From Hepsetus odoe (lineage: Eukaryota > Chordata > Actinopteri > Characiformes > Hepsetidae), in NCBI GenBank assembly GCA_017165825.1, contig CM029369.1:5163933-5227932 (forward strand): DNA of 64,000 nt, given 5' to 3'. Positions within the stretch are counted from its first letter, which is position 1. Every line of letters starts with the position of its first letter. Below, one piece after another: positions 11,441-22,747 of the stretch. Both the position numbers and the translations under genes were made by a program. The notes beneath the pieces are model-generated. The model was not told where the DNA came from, did not search any database, and saw only the letters and a program-made list of their open reading frames with translations.

Positions 11441-12371
11441 ACGAGAGCTTCAGAAGGGCTTCAGCCCATCACTGTTTCCTGAAGCAATAAGCCACATGAG
11501 TTCACGCATTAGGAAGTGATGAAGATGTTTTGCATGATGTTTTCCAGAGGAAAAGCAAAAACGATTGCCCCAACATGAAAGAAGACCAAGAACGAAGACT
11601 GCAGGTAGTAAAACAGGACAACGCCAGTCCATGGGAATGGGAAACTCTGCCGCATCATGATGGATATTTTGGATTGCAAGTGCACCGGCTGGGCTAGAGC
11701 GATGGTCCATGCTGTCTTCTGTGCTTTAGGGAGCTCCGTTCCTCCTGCATGCTGCGATGGAGAGCCCAGGCCATAATCAGCCTCAGTTTATCAACTACAC
11801 TAAACTCCCCTAAACCACAGCCCCCTCAGCCGATTACCTCAGCAGGGGGCCAATACTAACACAGCGCCCTCAGTCAACCCGCCCACCGCCTGCAGGGTGG
11901 CATTTTGTTCACTGTGGAGGGAGAGGAGGAGGAGATTTTCATCACTGTTGTTTCGCTCAAGGAAAAAGGGGTTGTGTTGGTGGGGAATCTTAATAAAGTG
12001 TTGCATTTTGTATCCCGTGTCCTGGACCTGCTGTCTAATGGAAGTAAATATTCAGCAAAGTCTGTTCCGTATGGGACCGAAAGGAAACACAAAATCCGTG
12101 ACTATACACTCATATATTAATTTATTCAGCATATTTTCAGTGGGAGTTAAAAATCCATCCTGCAAACTGCCTAAATTGTCCACAATTTGGATTTGGTTCT
12201 GGACACATTGAGCAAAAGGCAGAAGACAGCCTGGACAGGTTGCTGATCCATTGGCGGGCTGGTCCTTCTTTTAGACAAAGACCAAAATATGGCCACTCTC
12301 AGAGTCACGTATGCACATTTAAGCCTTTTGTAAACAATGCAACACACTAATATTCTCATCTCTCAATCACT

Positions 12372-12426
12372 CATTTTTATAGCCGCTTGTCCTAATTAGG
12401 GTCACTAGTCCATCGCAGGGCAGACA
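12372..12426 (-). repeat. SINE-C 3' module relic
   Basis: TATAGCCGCTTGTCCTAATT, then AGGGTCACTAGTCCATCGCAG, matches the minus strand of the module end; short and diverged. Confidence 0.45.
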
Positions 12427-13083
12427 CACATGGTCCTACGGCAGTGGTATTGAGTTCGCCATGCAATCAAGAGTAGCTCTCTGGTCATAAAAGGCTAGAA
12501 AAGGGCTAAAGCTATGGCTCGGTATAAGCACTACAGTCTCTAACTGTTCACCTGCAAAGTGGAGCTACAAGAGATGGTCTTCCAATTAACTGGGCTGAAC
12601 GTTTATGTTTCATAAGATGGAAGGGTCACAGCTGGGTGCACATGTTAGAAGTGCTGCTGCACATTTGTTGTATCCCTGATCTTTATGTTGTAGGGGGTCC
12701 AGAGCAGAAAAGAACAGCCTCTTCATGGCAATTCTGTCGCATCCCATTACATTTAGCAGCATGGAGTTTGCAATTGCGCCAGATAATATGCAGAAATCTA
12801 ATCTAAGGTGAAATTGATCTTGTATACTTTTGTGTCTGGTTTGGAGCACGTTGCCAAGAGATCTTCCTCTCAACGTGCTTTCAGTCTCAGACTAAAATTA
12901 TGCACAGGCCTTACCTTCATACAAAGCCTGCGTGCAACTTGGAATTGTGGCTACCTGCAGGCTTGCGGTGAAGTCTAGCGTAGTGAATTGACCACAGGGA
13001 GATTTAGATGTTTCCTCTACAAACACTCCAAAATCACACTGGAGCAGAAAGTCAAAGCCCTTGAATGTTTAAGAAATAAATGC

Positions 13084-13214
13084 TACAGCACACACTCAGT
13101 GAACCACAATAAAACACATCCCCTGCATTTAATCCACACACATGTGCAGCAGGGGCAGCCATATCCAGCACCCAGGGAGCAGTGATGGGGACTGTACCTT
13201 GCTCAGGGGTGCCT
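13084..13214 (-). mobile_element. SINE-A copy, partial
   Basis: CACAGTGAACC-like start, CCACACACATGTGCAGCAGG, CACCCAGGGAGCAGTGATGG, ACCTTGCTCAGGGGTGCCTC. The tRNA head is missing. Confidence 0.7.
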
Positions 13215-14145
13215 CCGGCTTGAATCACTTCACTCCTTAATCTAGAAAATCCAATGCTCTATGTATTGCTTCAGGCTCTCATGGGTTTGGATAGTGGAAT
13301 TTCACATTCTTCCATTTTATGTTTTAAGCTAAAATTCTCAAAACTGCTGTTAAACAATATCTCAGGCATAAGGCAATATGCTCATGAATATTTTTTTTTC
13401 CAATTGCTTCCTTTGAGGTTGCTTTTAAAGTCATTTGATATCTTGAATATCTGGTTGGGATTGTGCTTAGATGATTGCGAAAACATGAAACGAATCAAAC
13501 CTCTTATATGCCACCACTTCCTACTACCCCATTTCAGCTATTCGTATACAGACCTCAGCTTTGTGGAAGGCGCCGTGGGAGCCGGCAGACTCCAACGGCA
13601 AAGCGGGGCTGTTAGCAACTCAGCTAGAATTACAGCCCAGTGGGACTTCACCAATCCCCCATCCACTCGAATCAATTGGAGTTAGCTGGTGACAGCTAAG
13701 TAAAAACCAGCCATCCACCAACTGCAGCTGAAAGGTAGGTCAGGAGGGGTTGCCAGTCACATCCAAACATAAAGCGGAAACCCACAGCTCCCCCTTCCCA
13801 CATACAGTCTTTTTTCACTTCAGCATTTCCAGAAGAAAAGGTCCCTGACCTTCTGATGCCCCATTACTTTTCCTCCATGGTTTCCCCACACTCTGACATC
13901 AGCTGACGAGAGAGCAAAGGGTGAGGGCCAGTAGGATACCAGAGAGGTCAAACACCAAATTACCCCAAATACACCTCCAACCCCCATCTCCTGTCTGGTA
14001 CGGATCATAAAGTGGTGGGATTTCACTACCTTCCGACTGTTCATGTGCTTTGGATACGCTTCCTCATGCTGGCTAGCAGCATTGGCAGATTAACATGAAA
14101 TAATTTATCTTTGCTTCTCCTTTCATCTCCATTCCCATCAGCCAC

Positions 14146-14274
14146 CATCCATCCATCCATTATCCGCCCCTTGTCCCAAACAGGGTCGCGGGGGAGTGCT
14201 GGCGTCCAACCCAGCGCACACAGGGCGAGGACGGGGGACGCACCCTGGACAGGTCGCAAGCCCATCGCAGGGAG
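14146..14274 (-). mobile_element. SINE-C, 5'-truncated copy with 12-bp TSD
   Basis: Flanked by CCCATCAGCCAC at 14134-14145 and 14275-14286. Only the 3' module is present: it starts CTCCCTGCGATGGGC on the minus strand and ends in an (ATGG)n tail. It is 129 bp long. Confidence 0.88.
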
Positions 14275-15047
14275 CCCATCAGCCACATTTTTGGCTAATC
14301 AATTCAATCAAGACATCCTAATAATCAATAAACAGTCAAGATGGAAGTAAGATGGATTTGATGAGATTGAGTAAATTACACATCATAAAAACATAGGGCT
14401 CTTCTAAGCCAGAAGGATTTGTGACCTTGTTCCGAGAAGTAGTAGTTATGAAGCAAAACCAAAACGTGTCAGAATGCACCTCAACTATAGGCTTGCCGAC
14501 CTCTAAAGCACAGCCTGACTCTAACCATAATGTTGAGGATAATCTATTTAGTTTCTCCACAAAGTTTAACAATTAAAGTGTCTGAAGATTGTCCAAATAC
14601 AGCTGAAGGACACTGAGTTTCATCAAATGTACAATCTAAACCTGACACTCAAACAAGTTCCTTCCTTTGAGTCTATAACTCAAAGCTATAATGGAGACAT
14701 TTTGTTCACTAGTTTAAGTGTGTATGGCTTGGATGCAGTGAGTGTTGCCCTGCTGTGCAAGTCTGTTTTTTTGCTGCTTGCGGAGGTAGAAACACACTGT
14801 GTTTGTCACAACACACCTGATTATGTAAGAAATAAATTAGAAAAATCAAAATGAGGAATGATGGAAAAAAATAACAGATGATACCCAACACTGCGCAGAA
14901 AGATAATCTATTATATAATATTATATTACATTTCGATTTGAGGGGCACCCATTGGTGTGCATCAGATTTCAACGGGGGCTCTAGCACCCTTGGGCTCCAC
15001 CACTGGCTGTAACATTATTGTTCATTTTCAGTAACTTTAAGTGGATA

Positions 15048-15140
15048 TCATGGTGATCTAGTGGTGGGATTCTCATCTATGGACCAAAAAGTCATAGGTT
15101 CAAATCCCACCTCCAATGAGATGACTTCACCAAATTACTG
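15048..15140 (+). mobile_element. SINE-B head, partial
   Basis: ATGGTGATCTAGTGGTGGGA and GTTCAAATCCCACCTCC, then the copy ends. It lies in erbb4 intron 2, about 215 bp from the donor site. Confidence 0.65.
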
Positions 15141-15350
15141 AGAAGCTGCTTATGATCTTGCTTTGTACAAGTATTGGCATGGTGGACGTTGCTCTTCATC
15201 TATCTGAGTGACTCCAATAGACCAGTTTGAACAAAAAAATAAATAAAACCCAAGTGGATGAATTAAAATGAAAATAAAATGATGCTCCAAGCTTGCTGAC
15301 CCCAACATGCAGGGTGGAGTTCTGAATTTGGAGAAATATTCCAAGCTAGT

Positions 15351-15356
15351 TCCTAC
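15351..15356 (-). other. erbb4: 5' splice site (donor) of erbb4 intron 2
   Basis: Read on the minus strand the exon ends CTCAGG and the intron begins GTAGGA. Using this GT gives the 152-bp exon length typical of the family and ends on a complete arginine codon. Confidence 0.88.
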
Positions 15357-15508
15357 CCTGAGAAAGGAGAGGTCTCGGCTGCGGTCGATGCTGGTGATCT
15401 CCAGGTTCCCCATCACCACCTCACAGTTCTCGTAGTATTTCCGCAGAGTCCGGTACTGCTGCTCCAGATCCGACAGAGTGCTCAGTTTATTCTCTGTTCC
15501 TGTGCACA
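15357..15508 (-). CDS. erbb4: erbb4 exon 2 (partial gene)
   Basis: Single internal exon of the ErbB4 receptor tyrosine kinase, the plasma-membrane receptor for neuregulins. On the minus strand its first two bases complete a valine codon. The 50 codons that follow begin CTGTENKLSTLSDLEQQYRT, continue through CEVVMGNLEI and end RDLSFLR. This is the start of receptor L domain I, with its first two conserved cysteines (CTGT and NCEVV). NKLS..SDLEQQYR.LRKYYENCEVVMGNLEITSI separates ErbB4 from EGFR, ErbB2 and ErbB3. The length of 152 bp and the phase equal those of exon 2 in the EGFR family. The exon is preceded by TTTCTCTCTACAG and followed by GTAGGAAC, so both splice sites are intact. The signal-peptide exon 1 and exon 3 were not found in the window. 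I cannot tell an a from a b teleost paralogue. The frame stays open into intron 2 for some codons, but that extension is not coding. Confidence 0.96.
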
Positions 15509-15521
15509 CTGTAGAGAGAAA
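15509..15521 (-). other. erbb4: 3' splice site (acceptor) of erbb4 intron 1
   Basis: Read on the minus strand this is TTTCTCTCTACAG, a short pyrimidine run ending in AG directly before the exon. It fixes the exon start at 15508. Confidence 0.9.
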
Positions 15522-15702
15522 TCTTGTTACATTTCAACAAAATGCTTTTTTGGTCAGCTGATGTATACAGGCATGAAACAACTCGGGGGAAGGCGGCACT
15601 GGCACCATTTTAGGTATGTAAAAAAAAAAAAAAAAAATCTGTTAACTGTAGCACAAAATTATTTACCGTATAAATGATATTGGAAAATGCACTACATATA
15701 TC

Positions 15703-16015
15703 TCCATCCATCCACCCATTCATCCATGCATGCATCCACCCATCCATCTGTCCACACATCCAGGTATCCATCTATCCATTTATGCATCCAGGCATCTATC
15801 CATTCATACACCCACCCATCTGTCCCTCCATCCATCCATCCATGCATCCATCTATCCACACAACCAACCATGCCTCAGTTCACACATCCATCTCTCCATG
15901 CAACCATCCATCCATGCATCCAACCATGCATCCTACCATCCACACATCCAACTATGCCTCAATCCATCTATCCAGGCATACATCATCCATCCATCTACAC
16001 ATCCATCCATTCAGT
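15703..16015. repeat. CATC-rich degenerate microsatellite
   Basis: CCATCCATC, TGCATCCAT, TATCCAT and CACACATCCA blocks repeat for 310 bp. It starts about 195 bp upstream of the erbb4 exon 2 acceptor, and the transcript strand reads (GATG)n. Open frames of 108-130 codons here are artefacts. Confidence 0.85.
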
Positions 16016-16433
16016 TGCCCTTTACACTGTGTAAACCTGTGTGTAACCACCACTAAAAATGTTTGATATAAACAAACTAATTAATAAATCCATTTAATGA
16101 ATTAATTAATGAATGATCTCCCTTTTCCTGCTGTGAAAGAGGGGCAGAGAGCAGTGCTGATCGGTGTTGATTTAATAAGTGTGGTCACCAGCATGTAAAC
16201 AAAAGCATGTATAAACTGCAAACATGTTCAGGCCAATGAAACTCCACCCTCTTCCACCAGTCACACACTCATCACTCCGAGACGTCTACCATCTGCAGCA
16301 TCAGCTGCTGCCACCCAGCAGACTGCGACAGCGCAGGAGAATACACTCCACACACACACACACACTCATACACACACGCTCCACTGAACCACTGTCACAA
16401 CAGCCAACAGCAGGCAGACCTACTGCACCAGCT

Positions 16434-16439
<6 letters not shown>

Positions 16440-16468
<29 letters not shown>
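16440..16468. repeat. (GA)n microsatellite
   Basis: GA run followed by a C/T-rich stretch to 16760 just before the Tc1 remnant. Confidence 0.88.
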
Positions 16469-16472
<4 letters not shown>

Positions 16473-16765
16473 AGCTTGTCCAATCATTCATTTCACCAGT
16501 CTCTTTCACTCATTCCTCCACTTCTGTTTGTTCATTTATCTCCAACTCTATCTTCTCTCTCTCTCTCTTATTCCTGTCATGAATTCTCTTTTGCTCTTCC
16601 TCTCTCTCTTCCACTCTTCTATATTCTGTTCTTTTATTCTCTTCTATCCTCTCCTGTCATTCTCTTCTCTTCTCCTGTCATGCTCTACATTTTATCCCCC
16701 TCTCTTCCGGTGCCCTTCCTTCTTCATCCGTAATTTTCTCTTCCGTTTCTCTCTCTGTCATTCTG

Positions 16766-17495
16766 CAGCCGTGGCCAAAAGTTCTGAGAATGAATATATG
16801 AAGAATCCCCTTTCTGGTTGTCCAGAGAAGAAAAGGTGAGGGCTTCCATCACTTCTGTGTCATGCCAACAGTAAAGCATCCGGAGACCATTCATGTGTGA
16901 AGCTTCCCAGCCAAGGGAGTGACTCACTCAGTTTTGATGAACAACACAGCAACGAATGAAGAATGGAACCAAAACATCCTCCGAGAACAACTTCTCTCAT
17001 CCAACCATCCAAGAACAGTTTGGTGAAGAGCAAAGCCTTTTCCCGCACGATGGAGCACTATACAGCAAAAGTGATAACTAGGAGACTCGGCTGGAACAAA
17101 ACATCTACTTTTCGGGTCCATGGTCAGGAAACCCCCAAGACCTTAATCCCATTGAGAATTTGGTCAATCCTCAAGGGGCAGGTGGACAAACTAAAAACCC
17201 ACAAATCCTGATAAACTCCAAGTGCTGATTATGCAAGAATGGGCTCCATCAGTCAGGATTTGGCCCAGCAATTGATTGACAGCATGACAGGGTGAACTGC
17301 AGAGAAAGAAAAGAAGAACCAATACTGCAAATATTGACTCTTTATGTAAACTTAATGTAATTGTCAATAAAAGCCTTTATAACTTGTAATCTGGAGTGAT
17401 ACAAAAAGATGCTTGTAATTATACTTCAGTTACCATGGAAACATCTGATGCGACGCAGCAAACTTTGTGAAAACCAATGCCTTTAGACTTTCATT
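16766..17495 (+). pseudogene. Tc1-type transposon remnant
   Basis: Starts with CCGTGGCCAAAAGTTCTGAG, the typical terminal repeat of this Tc1 group. It skips the N-terminal transposase and holds the broken C-terminal coding part: QDLNPIENLV (17136 onward), with the last catalytic glutamate of the DD34E triad in PIEN, followed by remnants of IMQEWA..SQD.AQQLIDSM. The 3' non-coding end is AATGTAATTGTCAATAAAAG, then CAGCAAACTTTGTGAAAACC. The coding part has stops and frameshifts, so the copy is dead and internally deleted. The right terminal repeat is not recognisable. Confidence 0.75.
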
Positions 17496-17499
17496 ATTT

Positions 17500-17960
17500 C
17501 TCTCCTTTTTTATTCTCTTTTCATTATCCCACAAAAACAAGAAGGAATTAATAGATAATAATAATAATAAGCACCTATAAAACAAACAAACAAACAAAAG
17601 ACAAACCCCTCTTTACGGTGCTTGGCTTTATGGAAATGAATGAGTTTTTGTTCAAACAACATCCCGCGACCCCTTATCATATCACAAGACGCTGGAAGAG
17701 CCGTACGATTTCAGCTGAGGACGGGGAACGAGCAGAGATGGAAAAGTGGACAGGTCAGGTGTTGGACCTGGGAGTTTTCAATAAGTGTTAGCATGCATTA
17801 GAGGGAGGGAGGTATTATACAGCTCGGTTAGTGGTAATAAACAGTTATTGCGCCCTCGGGGCTTCACCACTGATATTACAGCGAAAGAGTGGGATGGAAA
17901 GTGGTGGGTGGGCGGAGAGCGGGAGGGGCTTATATTAACACCACTGACAATTCAGACATT
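17500..17960. other. intron sequence, no gene
   Basis: Contains short (ATA)n and (AAAC)n runs at 17555-17600. Nothing else recognised. Confidence 0.5.
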
Positions 17961-18124
17961 CCAATAAAGGCCACCTCCATCAGGAAAAAGGAAAAAAAAA
18001 AAAAAAATGGCAAAATGCACATAAAATGTCAGACTGACTCTATAGCTCAACTGATATAAAGATATTACAAGAGAGATTTGACGACACACGATAAATATAA
18101 AACACAAACCCAAAGAAGGTAAAA

Positions 18125-18127
<3 letters not shown>

Positions 18128-18206
<79 letters not shown>
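18128..18206. repeat. (TA)n(CA)n compound microsatellite
   Basis: About 20 TA units (18132-18170), then ACATACATAC and a CA run. It directly abuts the left terminal repeat of the DNA transposon at 18206. Confidence 0.9.
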
Positions 18207-18732
18207 TGTGCAAAGTTTTAGGCAAGTGTGAAAAATGCTTAAACAATAGCTTTCAGAAATATAAATGATTGTTTATTTTGACCAATTTACAAAATGCAAA
18301 GTGAGTGAACAAAAGAAAAATCTAAATCAGATCAATATTTGGTGTTTCTACCTTTTACCTTCAGAGCAGCATCAGTTCTTCCTATTTACAGGCCTGATCT
18401 CCAGCATCATCCAGTGTGTCTGGATCACATGAAGAGACAGAAGGATGTGAGGAAGCTACATCCACAGAAGATCTGTGGTTCGTTCTCCAAGATGTTTGAA
18501 ACGACCGACCGGCAGAGTTCCTTCAAAACTGTATGCAAGTGTACCTAGAAAAGGAAACTGATGCTGTTTTGTGAAGGCAAAGGTGGTCACTGAAATATTG
18601 ATTTGATTAGATTCTCTTCTGTTGTTCACTGCATTTTGTTGATTGATGAAATAAATGATCAACACTTCCATTTCTGAAAGCATTCTTTGTTTACAGCATT
18701 TCACCACACCTGCCTAAAACTTTTGCACAGTA
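18206..18732. mobile_element. non-autonomous DNA transposon with ~55-bp terminal inverted repeats
   Basis: The left end CTGTGCAAAGTTTTAGGCAA (from 18206) through AGCTTTCAGAAATA matches in reverse the right end CATTTCTGAAAG..CCTAAAACTTTTGCACAG (18669-18730). TA occurs at the right flank (CAGTACTGTATA). There is no transposase. It is about 525 bp long. The terminal sequence is common in teleosts and TA targets suggest the Tc1/mariner superfamily, but I am not certain of the class. The left end abuts a TA/CA microsatellite. Confidence 0.65.
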
Positions 18733-18749
18733 CTGTATATATTATATAT

Positions 18750-19600
18750 ATATATATATATATGAACACCAAAAATGCATGATGTGTGTTATAACAGATA
18801 AACACTCAACTTTCAATTTTTTTTTTTCTCTGTAATTTTATTCTAATCTGGGTTCAATTCTTTGGCTCATGATGGTCTTTTTTTAGCCTCTTCACTTCCA
18901 AAAAGTTAAGCAGTGACTGTGTGTTTAGCTATCTGTTTTCACAACTAACACATCAGCACATCAGTAGATCCAGTATCTAACTGTTTCTGATAAAGTGGCC
19001 ACAGTCCACCGTGATGAGCTGTGATGGGAATTCAGAATAAAAAAATGTCTCCTGGAATTCTACATCCTGCCCCACACATGAAGGTGTCAAAGAAGCAGTG
19101 ATGGCTTTATTTCCAGAACCGTATTCTTTTCTCATTGTCTGGGGTTTGGATTTTTCTCCTCTCGTGGATTTTCCATTTCAGAAATGATGGATTGGGGCAA
19201 TGAATCCTTAGGTGGTGCATTACATTTTAATTAATAGAGGATTATGAGCCTCGGAGTAGAAAGAAGGGATGTGGTGTGTGTGTGTGTGTTTGTGTGTGTG
19301 TTATACAAAAGCAGAGCTTTCGATACACAGTATGGGGTGTGAAGACATTAATCACTTCATTAGAGGAGAGGAGCTGCTGAAATCCGGAAAAAGACACTGG
19401 ATGAAAGTCTGGGTGAAGGACGATTAGGAAAATTAAGTAAATGCGTTTTTACTCTGTAGTCTTCATGAGGGTGAAAGTTAACTCTGAAGCTGAAAACACA
19501 AGATGCCCAGTGGTGGGGATGGCAGTGGTGGCCCTAATGGTTACAGGGGTTGGTTGCCAGACCAGTTGCCAGACGTGAAGCTGCCTAACAAGTCCTCATA
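18750..19600. other. intron sequence, no gene
   Basis: Unique sequence with a short GT run at 19276. A fragment GGCAGTGGTGGCCCTAATGG at 19519 resembles the SINE-A head. Confidence 0.5.
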
Positions 19601-19620
19601 TTTACCCCTCTATCTTTTAC

Positions 19621-19874
19621 ACCATTCCATTTTTTTTTCCATTTCTGCAGCTTGTCCCAAGCGGGGTCACGGGAGTGCTGGTGTCAACCCAGCGCGCACA
19701 GGGCGGGGCGGGGCGCCTGCTGGACAGGTCGCCAGCCCAGCCCGCCGCGGGAGGCCCGGGGCGGGGACGGCACCTTGCTCAAGGGTACCTCAGGGCAGCG
19801 CATTGGGAAGGGGTTCGAACCCCCGAGCCTCCGATCATGTGACCAACGCCCTAACCACTAGGCCACCGCTGCCC
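19621..19874 (-). mobile_element. SINE-C, full length composite SINE with 11-bp TSD
   Basis: Flanked by CTATCTTTTAC at 19610-19620 and 19875-19885. On the minus strand: GGGGCAGCGGTGGCCTAGTG head, GGGGGTTCGAACCCCC B-box region, GTACCCTTGAGCAAGGTGCC, then GGCTGGCGACCTGTCC and the GGGACAAGCTGCAGAAATGG end. The middle is unusually GC-rich (GGGCGGGGCGGGGCG at 19700-19715), probably local slippage in this copy. Confidence 0.88.
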
Positions 19875-19904
19875 CTATCTTTTACCCTCTACTTAAAATG
19901 TCTT

Positions 19905-20560
19905 CTTCTTTCAGCTGCTCCCATTAAGGGCCAAACCGACCACCTGCATCTCCTCTCTCACCACATCCATAAACCTCCGCTTTGGTCTTCCTCTTCTCCT
20001 CTTTCCTAGCAGCTCCATCCTCAACATCCTTCTCCCAACATAATCCTCATCTCTCCTCTGGACATGTCCAAACCAACGCACTCTCACCTCTCTGTCTCTA
20101 TATCATCAACCTGAGCTGTCCCTCTAATGTACTCATTTCCTAATCCTGTCCATCCTCTCATTCACTGCTTGAAAATCTCAGATCTTTTCATTACACCGTC
20201 TCCAACCCCGTGCAACATAGCTGGTCTCACTACTGTGTCACAAACCTTCTCTCGCTGGTACCCATCTACTTACAGATCCACTCCTGCCAATCTTATCACC
20301 CAATCAACCTCCTGAATGCTCTTCTTCGCCTCTCCTCCACACTCGCCGTTATTCTGAACTGTTGATCCCAAGTATTTAAACTCCTCCCCTTTGTCACCTC
20401 TACTCCCTCCATCCTCACCACTCCACTTTCCTCCCTGTCACAATCATGTATTCTGTCTTTGACCCATTTCATTCCCCTCCTTTCTAGAGCATATCTCCAT
20501 CTCTCCGTATTCTCCTCAAGCTGCTCTTTCTCAGCATGGAACCCTACTGCTGCTCCCTAA
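19905..20560 (-). pseudogene. non-LTR retrotransposon 3' region (reverse transcriptase end)
   Basis: On the minus strand short coding blocks survive in different frames: EEFKYLGSTVQNNGEC, VVRPAMLHG and GHVQRR..LCWEKD-type, ending GGGAGCAGCTGAAAG. FKYLGS..Q.NG is the region that follows the catalytic domain of fish LINE reverse transcriptases. Many stops and frameshifts. Its 3' end points left, towards the SINE-C copy at 19621. Confidence 0.7.
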
Positions 20561-21239
20561 TCATCAAAAAACAACACCAGCAAAAACAATACCATTGTAC
20601 TGAAGAGGAAGAAGTAGAAGAAGAAGAAGAAACTAGCAGTTTCTCATTACTACACTTCAGTTTTCTTTCCAATGTTTTATTCAAACAAACTATTTTAAAA
20701 CAAAAAAACTGAACATTAGCTCAATCTCATTATTTATTCCATCATTCATTAATTGTTTGTGTAAATGATGAAGTTCAGCTCAAGAAACTGAAGAACCGGG
20801 ACGCTTCAATGTTTCCATACTGCCCTCGCTCACACACACAGATGCAAAAGGTAATAAAGAGTTTTGGTTTAAATATTCCAGACGATGGAAAACAGCAGTC
20901 TATCACCTGACGCTGCTCCTGATATGGAGTCTCTGCCGCTGTCCGCGAGTGATTTGTGTTGTTTTAAAGGATCGTTTTCTTTCTACGGTGTGGCGAGTGA
21001 AAACAGTGCTGCACACTGAAGAAAGAGTTCAACCTCACTGTCAGCCGTGTGGGTTTAATCAAAGAAATCACTCTTCTCTTTCTTTCCTCCTCACAAACAA
21101 ACCTGTCTGACAGTATCCCATAGTTCCAGCCCTTCTCCCAGCACTCCGTCAGCACTGATGGATCCGGTACCGACAGTAGAGCACAGCTTTCCTTCACTGC
21201 CAGGACCAAACACCCACTGAGGTTTAGACAGACCGCAGG

Positions 21240-21427
21240 GAAATGAGAGGAAGAGGGTCCAGAGAGATATAAAAAAAAGAAATGAAGATAGAATAAGGGA
21301 GAGGATAAGAGGAGTGAGAAAGAGAACAAGAGAGATGGAGAAAGAGAGAGGGAAAGCAAGAGAGTGCAGATGAATCATGAGGAAAAGTAAAGAGGGAGAG
21401 AGAGAGACAGAGAAAGAGTCCATGGAC

Positions 21428-21462
<35 letters not shown>
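21240..21462. repeat. GA-rich tract with pure (GA)n
   Basis: Purine-rich from 21240 with a pure GA run at 21431-21462. The ORFs on the minus strand are artefacts. Confidence 0.8.
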
Positions 21463-21467
<5 letters not shown>

Positions 21468-21469
21468 CT

Positions 21470-22190
21470 TCATAATCACACCCGTTGCACTTTAAATCAT
21501 TAATCAAATCAAACCATTTTTTCGTGAGTTTTGCTGTTTGCTTAGAAAGCAGTCCAGGAGAAAATGAGACAAAGACTTTCACACGTCCTGAGAGCCTTAT
21601 TTCGATGATCTACGGTCAGTAAAAGTGGGAAAATAGGAGGAGTGAACTCGACCGTCAACATCACTGCACCTCATCTTTCTCAGCTGAGTTTCAAATCACG
21701 TTCAAAACATTAATTATTGAGAAGTGGCACAAACACAGTCCTCAATTTCAATCTGACTTTTTTATTCTATAAATATGCCCAGTGGAATTAAACACTCAGC
21801 CGCCGCGGTCCTCTATTAGGCAAATTCGATTCATAAGCACTGCGCCAGCGGCTTCATCAGAGGCGTGCTGGTTTTATTGAATGCCGATAAAGCTGGGCTA
21901 TGGTCTCACGGGCCTGCTGGACCTGCAGCGATGGTGGAAAAGGTCATGCCAATAGCTAGTGACTCTACAAATTAAATAAAGTTGCAAATGTCACTTGCGT
22001 GAGTAAACACTGCCAGTACTTCCGCCGAGAGGACGTGACCAGTTTAGAAGCTGAAGTGCATTTCAGGCACCAGCTGAATCGGCTGCTGGTCACCAGAGAG
22101 AGGATTCATGGCTTTAACTGTGTCTCCAATCAAGTGCGCCCTTAAAAATGTGCTTCTGCAGTGAAGCAACTCAAAGACCCCTGTAAAGGT
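21470..22190. other. unique block, possible conserved non-coding element
   Basis: 21770-21980 (TCCTCTATTAGGCAAATTCG, GGTTTTATTGAATGCCGATA, GGTCATGCCAATAGCTAGTG) is complex and repeat-free. No coding sign. Confidence 0.25.
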
Positions 22191-22194
22191 TGAT

Positions 22195-22360
22195 TGGGTT
22201 CTTCAGATGGCTTTTTTTTCTGTTTGGTTATTTATGGTTCTTCAAAGAACCCTTTTAATATTGACTTGCATTGTGGATCAATTCTTCTCTAAGATGAATC
22301 ATCAAAGAACCCTTTGATGGTTCAAGAGCTTCTTTGGATGGTTCAATGTTGGAGAAATGG
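22195..22360. repeat. probable MITE fragment (GGTTCTTCAAAGAACCC type)
   Basis: TTATGGTTCTTCAAAGAACC, ATCAAAGAACCCTTTGATGG and TTTGGATGGTTC are repeated palindromic blocks typical of a common fish MITE. Weaker similar blocks occur at 42740-42860 and 59010-59110. Ends are not defined. Confidence 0.4.
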
Positions 22361-22747
22361 TGATGCGTGGCAAACCTGTAGTTTTCTGAAAAGAGTTCTT
22401 GATAAGTTCTAGATTAATGATTTATTGATGCTACATAAAACCACTTAAATAAAACAACACTATAAAATGACTTTTATGGTCATGCCTTGTTTCCTCTGGT
22501 CTGACATTTCGTCGAGGATCTTTTGATCTTCCTCAAAATCTCTTAGTTTGGTTTTAATGTACTGTGGAATATTTCTGACCCTCCATCCACTTTTGGACTC
22601 TGGACATAATTTTTCTCTTGGTTGCGCTGGGGTGCCTACTTCTCTTTCTTAAAATAAAAGTGTTCTAAATAAAATTTACAAAAAATGAAAGGTTTCTTAT
22701 AAAGGCCAAGTGCAATGAAATCGAGTGTTCAGTTTTGTCACTTTGAG

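Larger units (their letters stand above)
11440..14130. other. intron sequence, no gene
   Basis: Apart from the SINE-C relic at 12372 and the SINE-A part at 13084 I recognise nothing. A 143-codon ORF at 13254-13685 has no family features and a low-complexity start; I regard it as chance. Confidence 0.5.
1..15356 (-). other. erbb4: erbb4 intron 2 (partial)
   Basis: Everything to the left of exon 2 is downstream intron of erbb4. I looked for the conserved exon 3 protein (TIREVTGYVLVALNQ-like) among the minus-strand reading frames and did not see it, so the intron continues beyond position 1. It contains SINEs, microsatellites, LINE fragments and several stretches of unique sequence listed separately. 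Confidence 0.8.

Noticed and set aside
13254..13685. 143-codon plus-strand ORF
   Set aside because: No recognisable domain, no initiation or splice context, and length expected by chance in 64 kb.
15150..15356. Extension of the ErbB4 reading frame past the exon
   Set aside because: Residues after RDLSFLR diverge completely from ErbB4 and a good GT donor lies at 15355-15356, so it is intron read-through.
15674..16066. Three overlapping ORFs of 108-130 codons, His/Pro/Ile/Ser-rich
   Set aside because: All come from the CATC tetranucleotide repeat in three frames.
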